Made by a program: the position numbers and the translations under genes | In this document: in pieces, positions 1 through 10,610 of the stretch | Numbering within the stretch: position 1 is the first letter of the stretch | Layout of the letters: each line of letters opens with the position of its first letter | The notes under the pieces: generated by a model | Database searches by the model: none | What the model was told of the DNA's origin: nothing | Seen by the model: only the letters and a program-made list of their open reading frames with translations | Assembly: GCF_000801105.2 (NCBI RefSeq) | Contig: NC_079514.1 | Coordinates: forward strand, 47,744,515 to 47,808,514 | From: Raphanus sativus | Lineage: Eukaryota; Streptophyta; Magnoliopsida; Brassicales; Brassicaceae | Length of the DNA: 64,000 nt | Reading direction: 5' to 3'

Positions 1-1015
1 GTGTACTAATGTGTTTAAATAAGCAATGTGTTTAATTACTAAATTTAATTTTTAAATTTTATGATAACGTAAAGTAGATTTTTATATATTATTTAAATAT
101 ATAGTGCTATATATTTTGTATTTTCAACATTTATCATACAAAACTTACATTGGAGTATTATTTATATGAAAATATGTATAACATAATATATTTATATATT
201 ATATAAACATATCTACGATTTTTACAAAGGCCATGCGCACCCGCACGGGTTTTATTTTTAAAATGTATTCTATATTGTTTAGTTTTATGTAGTATCGAGT
301 TTGTATAATTCAATTATGTGTTTAAAGAACAATATCAAAACTGTCTTTCGTATGTAAAAATAACACTTTGCAAGCGCGAGTTGTGTCTTTTTATTGTAAC
401 ACAAAATTTTATATAAAACTTATGTTTTTTGTACATTACGAAATTACATAATTTCAAAGTGAATTTTATCTCTGTGGTCTAATATATTTTGTGTGTAATG
501 GTTCAAAACATTTTCGATATTTCAGTTTGGTTTGTTTTTAGTATTATTGTATAAGTATAATACTATACAATATTACTATATTCTATACAATATATAAAGT
601 TATGTGTTATTTGTTTTAGAAAGTAGATTAGGCCCAACGTAGTTAAAGAATAGTCATATCTTTATGTATGTGTCTATGACTTATCTACCTAATGTTATTC
701 GTACTAATAAAATCAGAATGACCAATGAAAGTATACTGATCAATTTAAAATAAATTGTATAGGATAATTCTAGAACGATTAATATTTTTAGTATTCTTAG
801 TATCTATCTTATTTAAATCGACATATAATAAATGTGAAAATCATATATCGAATATGGACAAAAAGAAGAATTGTATTTAAGGAAATACATCAATGCAAAG
901 TTAGACTATGGTACGTATTATATATAAAGAATGAGACATTTGATTTAAATATATGAAGTCCACTTTTAAAATCCACATAGAAGAAGTTGTAATGTTTCTG
1001 ATTTAATAAGATAGA
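1..1015 (-). mobile_element. Non-autonomous Helitron (family H1), 3' end outside window
   Basis: This segment is the reverse complement of most of 61393-62564, a complete Helitron. Read on the - strand, its 5' terminus is at 1015 (TCTATCTTATTAAATC), preceded by an A on the host side, as expected for Helitron insertion between A and T. The 3' hairpin and CTAG end lie to the left of base 1; about 115 bp are missing by comparison with the full copy. No coding capacity is visible, so it would depend on an autonomous Rep/helicase element elsewhere. The AT-rich body shares the GC-rich patch near 225-250 with the other copy. Confidence 0.85.
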
Positions 1016-1652
1016 TGTATCTGACGATTGAGTTTGTTTTTCCTTGCTGTCGGTTGAGAAACGTGCTTTTTCCAATCCAGGATTTCCTTTTCATACTCCT
1101 CTGATTTTTGTTTGCACTCTGCAAAGAGTATTAGATACAAAGCACCTCAATGAAAGAAGAAACCACTGTAGATTTGTGCTAGGCAAAGAACATTAAACAG
1201 GTGACAAAAAAAGTATATGGTTACCTATGCTTATACCATTTACGCAAAGGTGATGATAATAAGAGAACATAATCTATAATACTAAATCATCACATTACCG
1301 TTTGTCTGCAACTAGCATTCGTGAGCAGATAAAGTACATATCAACTTTGTTAAAACCAAAGTCAGATAAATCTACATCAAGGATCATGTAATGAAACAAC
1401 TCAGCCCTCATGAGAAAAATAAGAAAATTCCATATTTCAATACATTACTCCAGTAACAACGCTCCAACATAAGGTCATCATTATTGACCACGTGATCTCA
1501 TACACGGACACATATAATTAACTATTACTGGATCATGTTGATTTCTGCTATGAATGAAATCATCAAATTGATAAGTCATAATGGAACTGATAATTGAAAA
1601 ACAAAGGATAGAATAAAGGCCATCAGATTTATGTAGGGATAGAATCAAATAC

Positions 1653-2617
1653 CTCCCATTTCCTTCTTCCAATGGTTGATTTCTTTAGTAGCTTTCTCTG
1701 TTAACTCCTTAAGTTCAGATATCCTCTTCCGTATTTTTTCAAAATCAGCTTCCAAGGAACTGATCGAAGATTCTAGCTTTCGAATTCGTGACCCCACATC
1801 TCGGTTTTGCTCATATTCCACCCTGAAATTCAACAAAATTTATTTTAGTTGACCTATAAAAAATGTTTCCGTTTGTACAACTTGAGCTCCATTCATTAGA
1901 AAGCAGTATGCCAATTAAGCAAACCAGCTACGTTTTGCAGAGTTTGACACTAAAGACTTTTACAGACTACATATGTGACCCTTACACACTTGATAACGTA
2001 GACAATAGCTGCTAACTAATCAAATAAATCTCACAGAGCTGTAGTGCCTTTCTTTCTATGAGGCATGTGAAAGTCAAAAATGCAACAGCAGTATGATGCA
2101 CAACAAAACGTTTATTCTTTACCAGAAACGAAAAAAAAAACAGCTGAAAAGTTGACTTCAGAGTCGTAGCTATATGTTAGCACAGAAATGGGCAGCAGAA
2201 AATCAATAGTGATTAAAACTGGGTATGAGAAGTTCGGATAAATCTCATATGTAACCAGAAAAACAGAGCATAAGAGACATACTGGTATTTTAATTTAGCA
2301 AGCTGGTTACTCAGGTTCAGCCATTTCTTGAGCCTCCTTGAGCCTTCCTTCATATTCACGTATGTTAGCAACACCAACAGACTGGTCCACAATCTCTTTG
2401 ATTCTTTTCTCCAACTTCCTGATCTCTGTATTCCTCTTATCAACCTCAGCTCTTGAATATCAACATCATTCAGTCATATTACTGTCATCGGCTTTTAAAA
2501 CTTTACCAAATATCAGAAAATATATTACCTTAGAAAGTTCAAGATTTATGTGTCTACTTTCTTTAGTGATAATTCGCTTATTTGCTCACGGTGTGGAAGT
2601 TTGTCTTCGATGCTTTT
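1653..2617 (-). pseudogene. SMC1: Relic of cohesin subunit SMC1 (coiled-coil exons)
   Basis: Three exon-like pieces on the - strand (2617-2529, about 2453-2283, 1822-1653) encode coiled-coil sequence of the SMC1 type. They include a stretch ending LSNQLAKLKYQ that splices in frame to VEYEQNRDVGSRIRKLESS, then alternating charged heptads to HWKKEM. SMC1 is the cohesin ATPase that holds sister chromatids together (TTN8 in Arabidopsis, about 1200 aa). Only roughly 140 residues from the coiled coil remain: no ATPase head, no hinge. The middle exon has a frameshift or deletion between the EMAE and LNLSNQ segments, so a + frame reading hits TAA, and the upstream exon has a stop. Splice sites are still recognisable, which points to decay in place rather than retroposition. 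Its position beside FBL17 and TSA1 fits the Arabidopsis order. Family assignment is from memory of the protein. Confidence 0.75.
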
Positions 2618-2964
2618 CTGTAAAGCAAATCCACCAATTAGTAATTCTTGAACAGTGCATACTGAAGTAAATTATAAAAGTAACTATCTTGGAAAAGATA
2701 TATAATCTGAAATTAATATGTATTTGTTTCTAAGAACTAATCACAGCAATCGCCAAACAATATATAATCTGAAATTAATATGTATTTGTTTCTAAAAAAC
2801 TCAATAATAATATAAGTTTAAAAAACAACCAAACTAATCAAAAATATCTAGACATACTTCGTTTACAAATTTCTACCACCATAAAAATAATGGAAGATTA
2901 AAATTAAGTATTTAAAATGTAGACGAATATGAATGCTGAAAAATACATTTAATCTTATAAATTT

Positions 2965-3863
2965 AGATATTCTAAAATGCATACGTTGTGGAGAAATTGA
3001 ATCGGAGACTCACATTTTCTTCAGGTGTGATTTTGCGCTAAGAGTGTGGAAGAGCATTGGCCTATCACCGGAAAAAGATGTCGCGGCAATTGCAGATGTG
3101 GCAGAAGCACTAGTGTTGTTTAGGAACATCATATGCCTCCCTCGTTTGGGAGTGACCTCTAACATTCTGCCATGGATTCTCTGGGCTATTTGGACAGCCA
3201 GGAATGTACTGATATTCGAGAAGAAAACCTACACGGCAGAGGAAACAACAACAAGGGCTATTAAGTTAGCGAGAGAGTGGAAACAAGCCCAGCCAACAGC
3301 CAAGGAGACACCAGTCCAGAGATCAAACAAGCAAGGAGGCTTACCTCGACTTGACCACCGAAGGAACTCAAGGATCGAATACATAATCTGTAACACAGAC
3401 ACTTCGTGGGATAAAGATTCACACACAGCAGGGCTTGCATGGATCATCTCGGGATCGCCAAACGCGGTGGAATCACAAGGAGCACTATTCCACCGAAACG
3501 TCAACTCCCTCTTAGTTGCAGAGGTCTTAGCGGTGAATACTGCTCTCCAAGCAGTTATCTCTCTTAACATCACTCATCTATGAATCCACTCTGATAATCA
3601 AACCCTAATCAGAGCCATCACAGACAAACAATTTGAGAAAGAGATCTACGGAATCCTGAAGGATATCAAAGCGTCTTCTTCTTCGTTTTCTGACTTGTTC
3701 TTCACTTTTCTTCCTCGGGCTGAGAATGGGCGAGCTGATAGGCTTGCCAAATCCATTCTCAGATATCCATCTACTGTATTGGGCCGATCCACGGGCTAAA
3801 CTCATCTTTTAAATTTTCTAATGAATTTGGTTGAACAAAAAAAAAAGATATTCTAAAATGCAT
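2965..3863 (+). mobile_element. 5'-truncated LINE insertion with 18-bp target-site duplication
   Basis: An 863-bp insert (2983-3845) is bounded by perfect direct repeats AGATATTCTAAAATGCAT at 2965-2982 and 3846-3863. The insert ends in an A-run immediately before the second repeat. This is the signature of target-primed reverse transcription by a non-LTR element. The insert starts inside the coding region and so is 5'-truncated. The duplicated bases and everything upstream, including the apparent ATG at 2933, are host DNA. Confidence 0.92.
2983..3799 (+). pseudogene. LINE 3' coding end: zinc-binding (zf-RVT) plus RNase H-like domain, one stop
   Basis: The reading frame enters at the LINE junction with RCGEIESETHIFFRCDFALRVW, the Cys/His zinc-binding motif (CxxC...H...C) that follows plant LINE reverse transcriptases. 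It continues into an RNase H-like (RVT_3 type) domain. All four acidic positions are visible: D in NTDTSW, E in LLVAEVLAV, D in HSDNQTLI and D in GRADRLAK. A TGA at 3581-3583 interrupts the frame just before HSDNQT. The same frame then runs open to TAA at 3797-3799, so one substitution separates the two halves. Related free-standing RNase H-like genes exist in Brassicaceae, but the target-site duplication and A-tail make a LINE copy the better reading. Confidence 0.85.
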
Positions 3864-4491
3864 TTATACCCGCAAATTAACATATATAATTTTATTTTCT
3901 TTGGAACGACAATTCTATTTCTTACCTCAACTAAAAGAAAATGTCTAATTTTGTTGAAATAATGCAATATAAACATATTTATTGGCTTCATCACACGACA
4001 TGATTCAAAAATAATTATGATCTTTGCTTTTGATAGAAGCGGTAATTAATTACAAAACATTATTTTAGTGCAAGTAAGTAAATGCATCATTGGCAGAAAA
4101 AAGTAATGCACCAGATCATGTGCAATATTACCAAACCAAAGGGTAATTTTCTCTTGTAATCTTATACCATCACTCTATTTTTTTCTTAGCTGTGAGTGGT
4201 TCGTCCTTTTTGAGAGATTGATTAGTGTAGACTACAACTTTGATATTTTTTCTTTAAAAATCAAGCTGTAGATTTTGTGGTATTAAGTTTAGATTTTATT
4301 ATTATAGAATTATTTTAAAGTTTAAAAGCACTAAACATAAAATCATAGAAATATTAATTTATAAATATTTTAGATCTATAACTTTAGACTTTCTTACTAG
4401 AGCTTGATTATTTTAGTTTTATCACGGTAGAAAAAAATATTAAAACTGTAGAGCATTTAGAACTGCCGTATTTACCATAAATAAAGGCAGA
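3864..4491. other. Intergenic, AT-rich, no gene seen
   Basis: No coding region, RNA gene or structured repeat is supported here. Short A/T-rich stretches near 4230-4440 resemble degraded transposon sequence, but no terminal repeats could be paired. Confidence 0.5.
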
Positions 4492-5684
4492 CTAGATTAG
4501 GACCCGTCCTAAAGGGCGGAAATTGATTTGTCAAATTTCAATTAATAATATATGGTATATATAATATGTGTATATAATATTATATATATTTTGTGTAACA
4601 TTTATATATATATATATACATATTAGACATATATATAATATTTTATTAAATATATATAGAATTTGATAGTGTTATAATTTGTGTTGTACTTGTTATTAGT
4701 TTGTATTTAATCTTTTTTCATTTTTAGTATAATAATTTGCCTTGTCACACCTTTTACTTTTTAACTTATACACATAATTATGTCCTTTTTCAAATAAAAC
4801 TTATACACATAGTCTCGTAAAATGTAATATATAAAAAACATATTTAAAAAATCTACTGACCATATGCCACCATTATTTGGTTGTTTGAACAAAAAAAATC
4901 ATGTTCTTGCATAACTGTGTATGTTGTGATATGATGTAGGTGAAGAGTAAATATATGGAAATAAAGTTAGTGATACGAACATGAGCCTATGTTGGTTTAT
5001 GCCACAATTATTTGGTTTTTGGAAGATCAATGAGCATAAGCATACACGGTCTTTGTATGCTTACGTTGTAAATGAGTCGAATATTTTTTCTCTTATGTCT
5101 GGAATGATATGAAACTCGTTGATTTAAGAGTGGTTCAGTTTTATATGATCTAATTATATTAAGAGATTAACCAAAAATATTATAAAAATGTTACTGGTTA
5201 CGTTTAACTAATCTATGTTGGTTAAGATTTGGTTTAATTTAAGTTGGTAGGTTGCATTGTATAAGAGGCATGATATATTATAGCAACAACAATGAAAGAG
5301 TTGTGGAAGCCCCTATGGTCCAATGGTTTGACTAAGGGTTCATGTAATGCTTCTACATCTGGAGGTCTGGGGTTCAAACCCCAGAAAATACCAAATTATG
5401 CAGTTTATGGAGAAACAGATTACAGGAGATCTTCAGCTTGGTGCATGGCGTACCATCGAACATGGATCTCATAGGACGGCTCGGAGAGGTGCAGTTAGGC
5501 GTGTATTCTCACAAGATAGTAGAATTCTCGGTTGTATAATCGTCTTTGTAATATTCTCATCATTGTAATAGCATAATTAATCGATAATAATCGATCCAGA
5601 CGTTCAAAAAAAAACTATGAAAGAGTCCAAAATTTAAATGAGAATTTCAAATAGTAGCAGATAATCCTGAATCAATAGATTAGA
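4492..5684 (-). mobile_element. Non-autonomous Helitron (family H2) carrying a nested SINE
   Basis: This is the reverse complement of the Helitron at 49976-51231. On the - strand it starts at 5684 with TCTAATCTATTGATTCAGG (host A at 5685). It ends with a hairpin (4503-4519, arms CCGCCCT/AGGACGG with one mismatch) and CTAG at 4492-4495, with T following on that strand. No Rep/helicase coding is present. It contains a SINE at 5302-5616 that is absent from the other copy; it lacks the SINE and MITE that occupy the other copy. Confidence 0.88.
5302..5616 (+). mobile_element. tRNA-derived SINE nested in Helitron H2
   Basis: The element is flanked by 10-bp direct repeats ATGAAAGAGT at 5292-5301 and 5617-5626. 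The equivalent place in the Helitron at about 50030-50055 is an empty site. The 5' part holds pol III internal promoter boxes: an A box TGGTCCAATGG near 5318 and a B box GGTTCAAACCC near 5370. The 3' end has an A-run just before the second repeat. At 315 bp it is longer than typical Brassicaceae SINEs (about 170-200 bp), so it may be composite or a longer family. Confidence 0.85.
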
Positions 5685-5757
5685 TAAGTTACAGCAACAT
5701 GTGAGCGGTACCGTTAGCATTTTTTGACATTTTTGGTTTCAGTGTTCGAAAGCACTT

Positions 5758-5786
5758 GCGCGAAAACACCATTTTCATCTCCCGCC
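5758..5786 (+). promoter_or_regulatory. E2F-type site(s) upstream of FBL17
   Basis: The sequence GCGCGAAA at 5758-5765 is the reverse complement of TTTCGCGC, a perfect match to the plant E2F consensus TTTSSCGC. A second near-match, TCTCCCGCC, lies at 5778-5786. Both are 110-140 bp upstream of the FBL17 start codon. FBL17 is reported in Arabidopsis as an E2F-controlled cell-cycle gene, which agrees. The sites themselves are seen; their function is inferred. Confidence 0.65.
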
Positions 5787-5895
5787 GCACCTTCCCTCCT
5801 TTTTTTTGTTCTGTTTTGTGTTTTACTTTTTTCCATCTCTTCCTCCCCATCTCATCTAACCACTCCAAACCTCTCTCTCTCTCTCAACCTTCACT

Positions 5896-8800
5896 ATGCA
5901 GCCTCAGCCTCACATCTCCCCAACCTCCGCCCAAGCCGCCATCTCCGCCGCGCTTAAATCCCAGCGACTCCGCAAAAACCGCGGAAGCTACAGCTGCGGC
6001 CGATGCGGCCAACCCAAGAAAGGCCACGTCTGCCACCTCCACGTCCCCGCCACTCCGATCACCTCAATCTCCGCCGCCGCCGCGTCCTCCTCCTCCACCC
6101 GTCCCCCCGCGCCGCCTCCCGTGCGTCAGCCTTTCGCTCACCTCCGCCGCCGCCGCCGCGCCTTATCTTTCGACGACGACGACGATTACGCGAGCGATTC
6201 TCTGGATCTGGATCTTGATTTGGATTCGGACGTTGTTCAGCCGGGGAGGTTCCACGCGGCGGGACTGTGGGAGGTGCTTAAGAGGCTGCCTCCGTCTGGG
6301 TTGCTGATGGCGGCTAGGGTTTGCAGAGGCTGGAGAGAGACCGCGAGGAAGATGTGGAAAGCCGCTGAGGAGCTTAGGATTAGGGTTCCCGTGAGTGCTC
6401 GGATTGGTTACGTTGGATCTTTATTGCATAAGTGTCCTTCACTCCTTACACTCTCACTTAAAATCGAGAGGTGATGGATTGATTTTTAAGACAATGATTG
6501 ATTAAGACACAGATGCATTAATTAATTATTGGACTAATTGCATATTTAACAATGTTCAATTTGAGACTCTTCTTGCACTCATTAGACTCTCTCACTTAAA
6601 TTTGAGACGAAAAAAAAGTGACTGTTAAGACAATCAATGATTAAGACACATAAGTCTTACTAATTGCAATTTAATGTTTATTCTGCAGTGATTTTGACGC
6701 GACGACTCTGGCCTGCATTGCTTTCTCTTGTCCCAGTCTTGAGGTTTTGGAGATTTCAACTTCTGGTGCAGCTGCCAATAGGATCTCTGGGTAAATAGTC
6801 CTTGAGTTTATTTCAATAGAAAACACTGACAACGTGTCTTTACAACTTGTTTTAGATATGTGAGAATGTGATTAAGCCACTTGGATTTTTTTTATGCTAA
6901 GCTGTCATGATGTCGCATGTGATGATGGTTCTGAGTTGATTAATGGTTATGATCTATTTAAAACAGTTTGTTTGTTTGCTCTTTCTCTAGGTATGTTTCT
7001 TGATTGTTCTGTTTTGTTGTATGTACAACAGGGATGAGCTTGGTCGCTTTGTTTCTGATAAGCGTGGACTTAGAAGCCTTAAGATGGAAGGGTGTTCCAG
7101 CTTGGGAGGATTTTCCCTCACTTCAACAAGCCTCTCCACTCTTTGGCTTGCCCATCTTCATTCTCTCTCTAACATGGTAACTTAACTACCTTTCTTTTTT
7201 TTTGTCCCTTTTTGTTTATCTAGACCAGTAAATGTTTTGTTCCATATTTGTCAGGTCTTCAACTGTCCAAATCTGATAGAGATATCACTTGAGTTTTCTT
7301 GCCAAGAAGATGATTCAACTGATCTTGTAACAATGGTTGATGGTTTGGGAAGGACTTGCACTAGATTACAGAACATTCACATAGCCTCTCTGAAGCTTTC
7401 ACACACTTTTGTACTTGCTCTTACTTCTGTGAATTTCAGGTTTGCCCAACTTCTCTGTTTCCAGTCTTTGAAAATCATTGATAAAGCAGTAGTTCTGTTA
7501 GAATTGATGATGCCAGTTTCTATTTTTGTCCAGGGATTTGAGAATGCTCTCCCTAGTTTTTGGAATAGATATCACTGATGCATCTGTAGCTGCCATTTCC
7601 TCAAGTTACACAAACTTGGAACTGCTTGATCTGAGTGGGTATGTTTTGTTTCTTGATCTGTATTATCTCCACTGGTTCAGAGTGTTTATTCAAATGAAGT
7701 AGAGTGTATGTTGACACATGATTTTTTTTTGTTTGTTTGTTGGTTATAGATCCAGCATTACTGATACTGGTCTTGGGATGATCTGCGATGTCTTACCTGA
7801 TACACTCTCAAAATTACTTGTTGCTCTTTGTCCCAACATTACATCAAGTAATTTCCTGATTTTAAGTTTGCATATATAAAAATATATAATTCTCAAATTC
7901 ATCTGTTTATTCCCCTGGTTTCTCATTTCCTGTACAACGAATATTCTTGCAGGTGGCATTCAGTTTGCTACTGCTCAACTTCCTCTTCTTGATCTGATGG
8001 ATTGTGGCATGACTGTGTCTGATCCCAGTTCAGATAATCCGACCTCTTCAGAGAAGAGTTCGACTTCGCAAAAAGCACCAGGCTACAATCAGAAGATGTT
8101 TATTAAACATAAACAGTTGAAGAAACTCAGTTTGTGGGGATGTTCCAGTTTGAACGTGAGATTCATCATCAATGCTCTTTGAAAAGAGTTCTTTATAAAT
8201 CCCATCTTCTCATAGTTTTTTTTTTATCTGTTGATGCAGGCTTTGTTCCTAAACTGCCCAGAGCTCAAGGACTTGAATTTGAACTCGTGCAGCAATTTGC
8301 AAGCTGAGAGTTTGGTGCTCCAGTGTCCAAAGTTGGAACTTGTGCACGCATCAGGATGTCAAAACCTACTAATAGGAGCTATCCGAAAACAGGTACTTCT
8401 TTTGACAATAACAACTTGTATACGGTTTGTGGTTTTAGTTTAATACACACTATAAGTTAAAAGAAAGCCATTTGTAGTTCAATCTGATAAATTTTTGTTT
8501 GCTTTCCTGATTGGATTTTTATCGCTTTTAGGTTAGAAAACCTTTCAAAGAGGATATAAATAATTATAGTTACATATTTAAATCATATATGGCAAAAGTA
8601 TGTAAAATGTTATAACTTTCAATTTGGTTTGGTTACACAATCAACCATGGTCTTCTTTTTGTTTCAAATTTTACGATTGGATATTAGAATCATAAAAGTA
8701 GTGGATTTATGGCCTAAACATTTCGGCTAGGATTCTATTTTGGTTCGGTTCGGTTTAGTTGTATGTCCACTCCTAGAAATGTGTTCTGTTATAGTATAAT

Positions 8801-9121
8801 CTCTTAAGCCACTTCCTGACCAGTGCCTTAATAAGCCTCTCTTATTATACTTGTTGAATAGGTTTCTGAGAACTTTGCTGCTGGTGAAAACCACATTCCA
8901 CGGAAACGCTTGGCTGATGCGTCGAAAAGGATTCAGGCTCCACCTTCCGTATACCAAGAGGTGAATTTTATTTCATTATTTAACTTTTTTTTTGTGATAT
9001 AAGAAAGTGTGAATTGTATATAACTGAGAGTGTTTGATGTTTGCAGACAAGAGAAGATGAGAATAATCCAGGGAAGAAGAGAAGGAAGGTTGAGAGAGAA
9101 GTGTGTACCATTATACATTAA
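5896..9121 (+). CDS. FBL17: F-box/LRR protein FBL17 (SCF ubiquitin ligase subunit)
   Basis: I reconstruct ten exons with GT-AG introns: 5896-6470, 6689-6790, 7032-7176, 7255-7439, 7534-7638, 7750-7847, 7953-8155, 8240-8392, 8862-8960 and 9047-9121. These sum to 1740 nt, or 579 aa, close to Arabidopsis FBL17 (about 593 aa). The N-terminus has a CxxC...CxH cluster (residues 34-47), a proline/serine-rich linker and an acidic Asp run (about 93-111). The F-box follows at about 123-162 (LWEVLKRLPP...RVCRGWRE). Leucine-rich repeats with the LKxLxLxxCxxL pattern occupy most of the rest, and a basic KKRRK near the C-terminus suggests nuclear import. Known role: it directs an SCF complex to degrade CDK inhibitors (KRPs), allowing S-phase entry and the second pollen mitosis. 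No lesion is seen. The first ATG of the long exon 1 frame was chosen because the CxxC segment follows directly. Confidence 0.92.
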
Positions 9122-9329
9122 TAACGAACTCTCTATCAATAATACTCATCTTGGACTCGTTCTTCTTCCAACTCTATTTTATTGTACATCTGATCATGTT
9201 GGATTACGTCTGTTGTGGTTTATTACTTATGAACTTATACATGTTTAATCTTTGTTTTCTAATTAGCTTGAATAGTTACATGTTTAATTAACTTTCCTTG
9301 TCTGAAAATTTCAATCCTATTGATAGGTT

Positions 9330-10113
9330 TATTGTTCTCTACCGTTTGTATGAGTGTGAAGGTGGCATCATACCGTACATAACAGTTGGTTATCCAGATC
9401 TCTACTAACGCTGAAGCATTGAAAGTTCTTGACGCTTGTGGCTCTGACATAATCGAACTGGGTGTTCCTTACTCTGACCATTTAGCTGATGGTCCTATCA
9501 TTCTGGTTACAAAACCTATCAATCAAAATGCAACGCTATTACTGTCCTAAAGTTTTCACTTCTGTGTTGATTATCTTGCCCTATTTCTATTAGGATGCAG
9601 CGACAAGGTCTTTGGAGCAGGGGACCAACCTGGATAACATTCTTGACATGTTAGATAAGGTGAAGTTTGGTTTCTGAAACAATGATGCGTTTTTTTTTGC
9701 TCCTGTCAAATTATGTTATCCAAAGTTCTATGTATATATGTATCATTAGTGTTGGACTTAGGTGCAGGTTTTTCCACAATTATACTGTCAAGTTTATTAT
9801 CATGAAACGATTCGGAAATGCTCAAATTGTTTGGCTGTTTGTAAATTTAATGCAGGCAAGTGGCGGTCGGTTTTGGAATATCAAAGCCTGAGCATGTGAA
9901 ACAGGTAGCTTCACAAGGGCTCTTAAGTTATATGCGTGTTGGTTATTTGATGAACTGGTGTTTTGATTGTGTTAACAGTTAACTGGATGGGGAGCTGATT
10001 GAGAGATTGTAGGCAGTGCAATGGTGAGGCTTTTGGGAGAGGCCAAGTCACCAACGGAAGGGCTTAAAGAGCCTGAGAGTCCCACAAAGTCTCTCAAATC
10101 TGCTCTTCTTTGA
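9330..10113 (+). pseudogene. TSA1: Relic of tryptophan synthase alpha chain (TSA1)
   Basis: Pieces of the alpha subunit, which cleaves indole-3-glycerol phosphate to indole in plastids, appear in order. First is [14 protein letters not shown]. After a small frameshift near 9403 comes [20 protein letters not shown], then YSDHLADGP, where the conserved Pro of PYSDPLADGP is His. A second exon follows (DAATRSLEQGTNLDNILDML, about 9595-9659). Then a large internal deletion removes most of the barrel, before VAVGFGISKPEHVKQ (about 9860-9904). The last exon is LTGWGAD followed by TGA at about 9999, then [20 protein letters not shown] and a normal C-terminus ending at TGA 10111-10113. The transit peptide and first exon are missing. 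Remnant introns show in-place decay. It sits about 210 bp after FBL17, matching the Arabidopsis order FBL17-TSA1. Confidence 0.92.
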
Positions 10114-10543
10114 AAGAACATTTGCAGAAAGCATTATTGAATAAGGTTTTTGAAGCCTCGTCCGTTTTGGTAACGCAAAGAATATTCAAAAAGGATTCAG
10201 AATTCATGTGAATTATTCTTCTACTTCTTGATGAGAAGGTATTCGAATAGACAAGACAACCTCTTACATATTACAAAACCCAATCTAGCTTTGTTTTACT
10301 GGCCGGCTAATTTTTTCAACTGTTATTGTCAATAGAATTCTGAATCCAAAGCCAATCAATATTCATCATATGAAGTTTCATGCTTTTGTAAAAAAAATCA
10401 CACAGCTCTACATAATAGTATAATACCCACTACTGTTTAAAAACAGTTCCCAGATCTCACTCACACAGTTATTATTAATAATCTCACGGTATAAATAAAA
10501 AAGCATCTTTTAAAGATCAAACCGCAGGGAAAGATAATAGCTC

Positions 10544-10545
<2 letters not shown>
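10114..10545. other. Intergenic / UREF promoter
   Basis: No gene is seen. It separates the TSA1 relic from UREF and should contain the UREF promoter. No clear TATA box or named motif could be assigned. Confidence 0.5.

Positions 10546-10589
<44 letters not shown>
10546..10589 (+). repeat. (CT)n microsatellite in the UREF leader
   Basis: About 22 uninterrupted TC/CT repeats end 21 bp before the UREF start codon. Pyrimidine-rich CT tracts are common in plant 5' leaders. Length variation between lines is likely. Confidence 0.9.
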
Positions 10590-10590
<1 letters not shown>

Positions 10591-10610
10591 GTTTCAAGAA
10601 AGTCATTCAA

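Noticed and set aside
2933..2982. ATG at 2933 as the start of an RNase H-like gene
   Set aside because: The first 16 codons lie in host DNA upstream of the LINE junction and target duplication.
5816..6307. Alternative frames with Pro/Ser-rich or Arg-rich proteins over FBL17 exon 1
   Set aside because: The GC-rich first exon is open in several phases; only the 5896 frame carries the F-box and splices onward.
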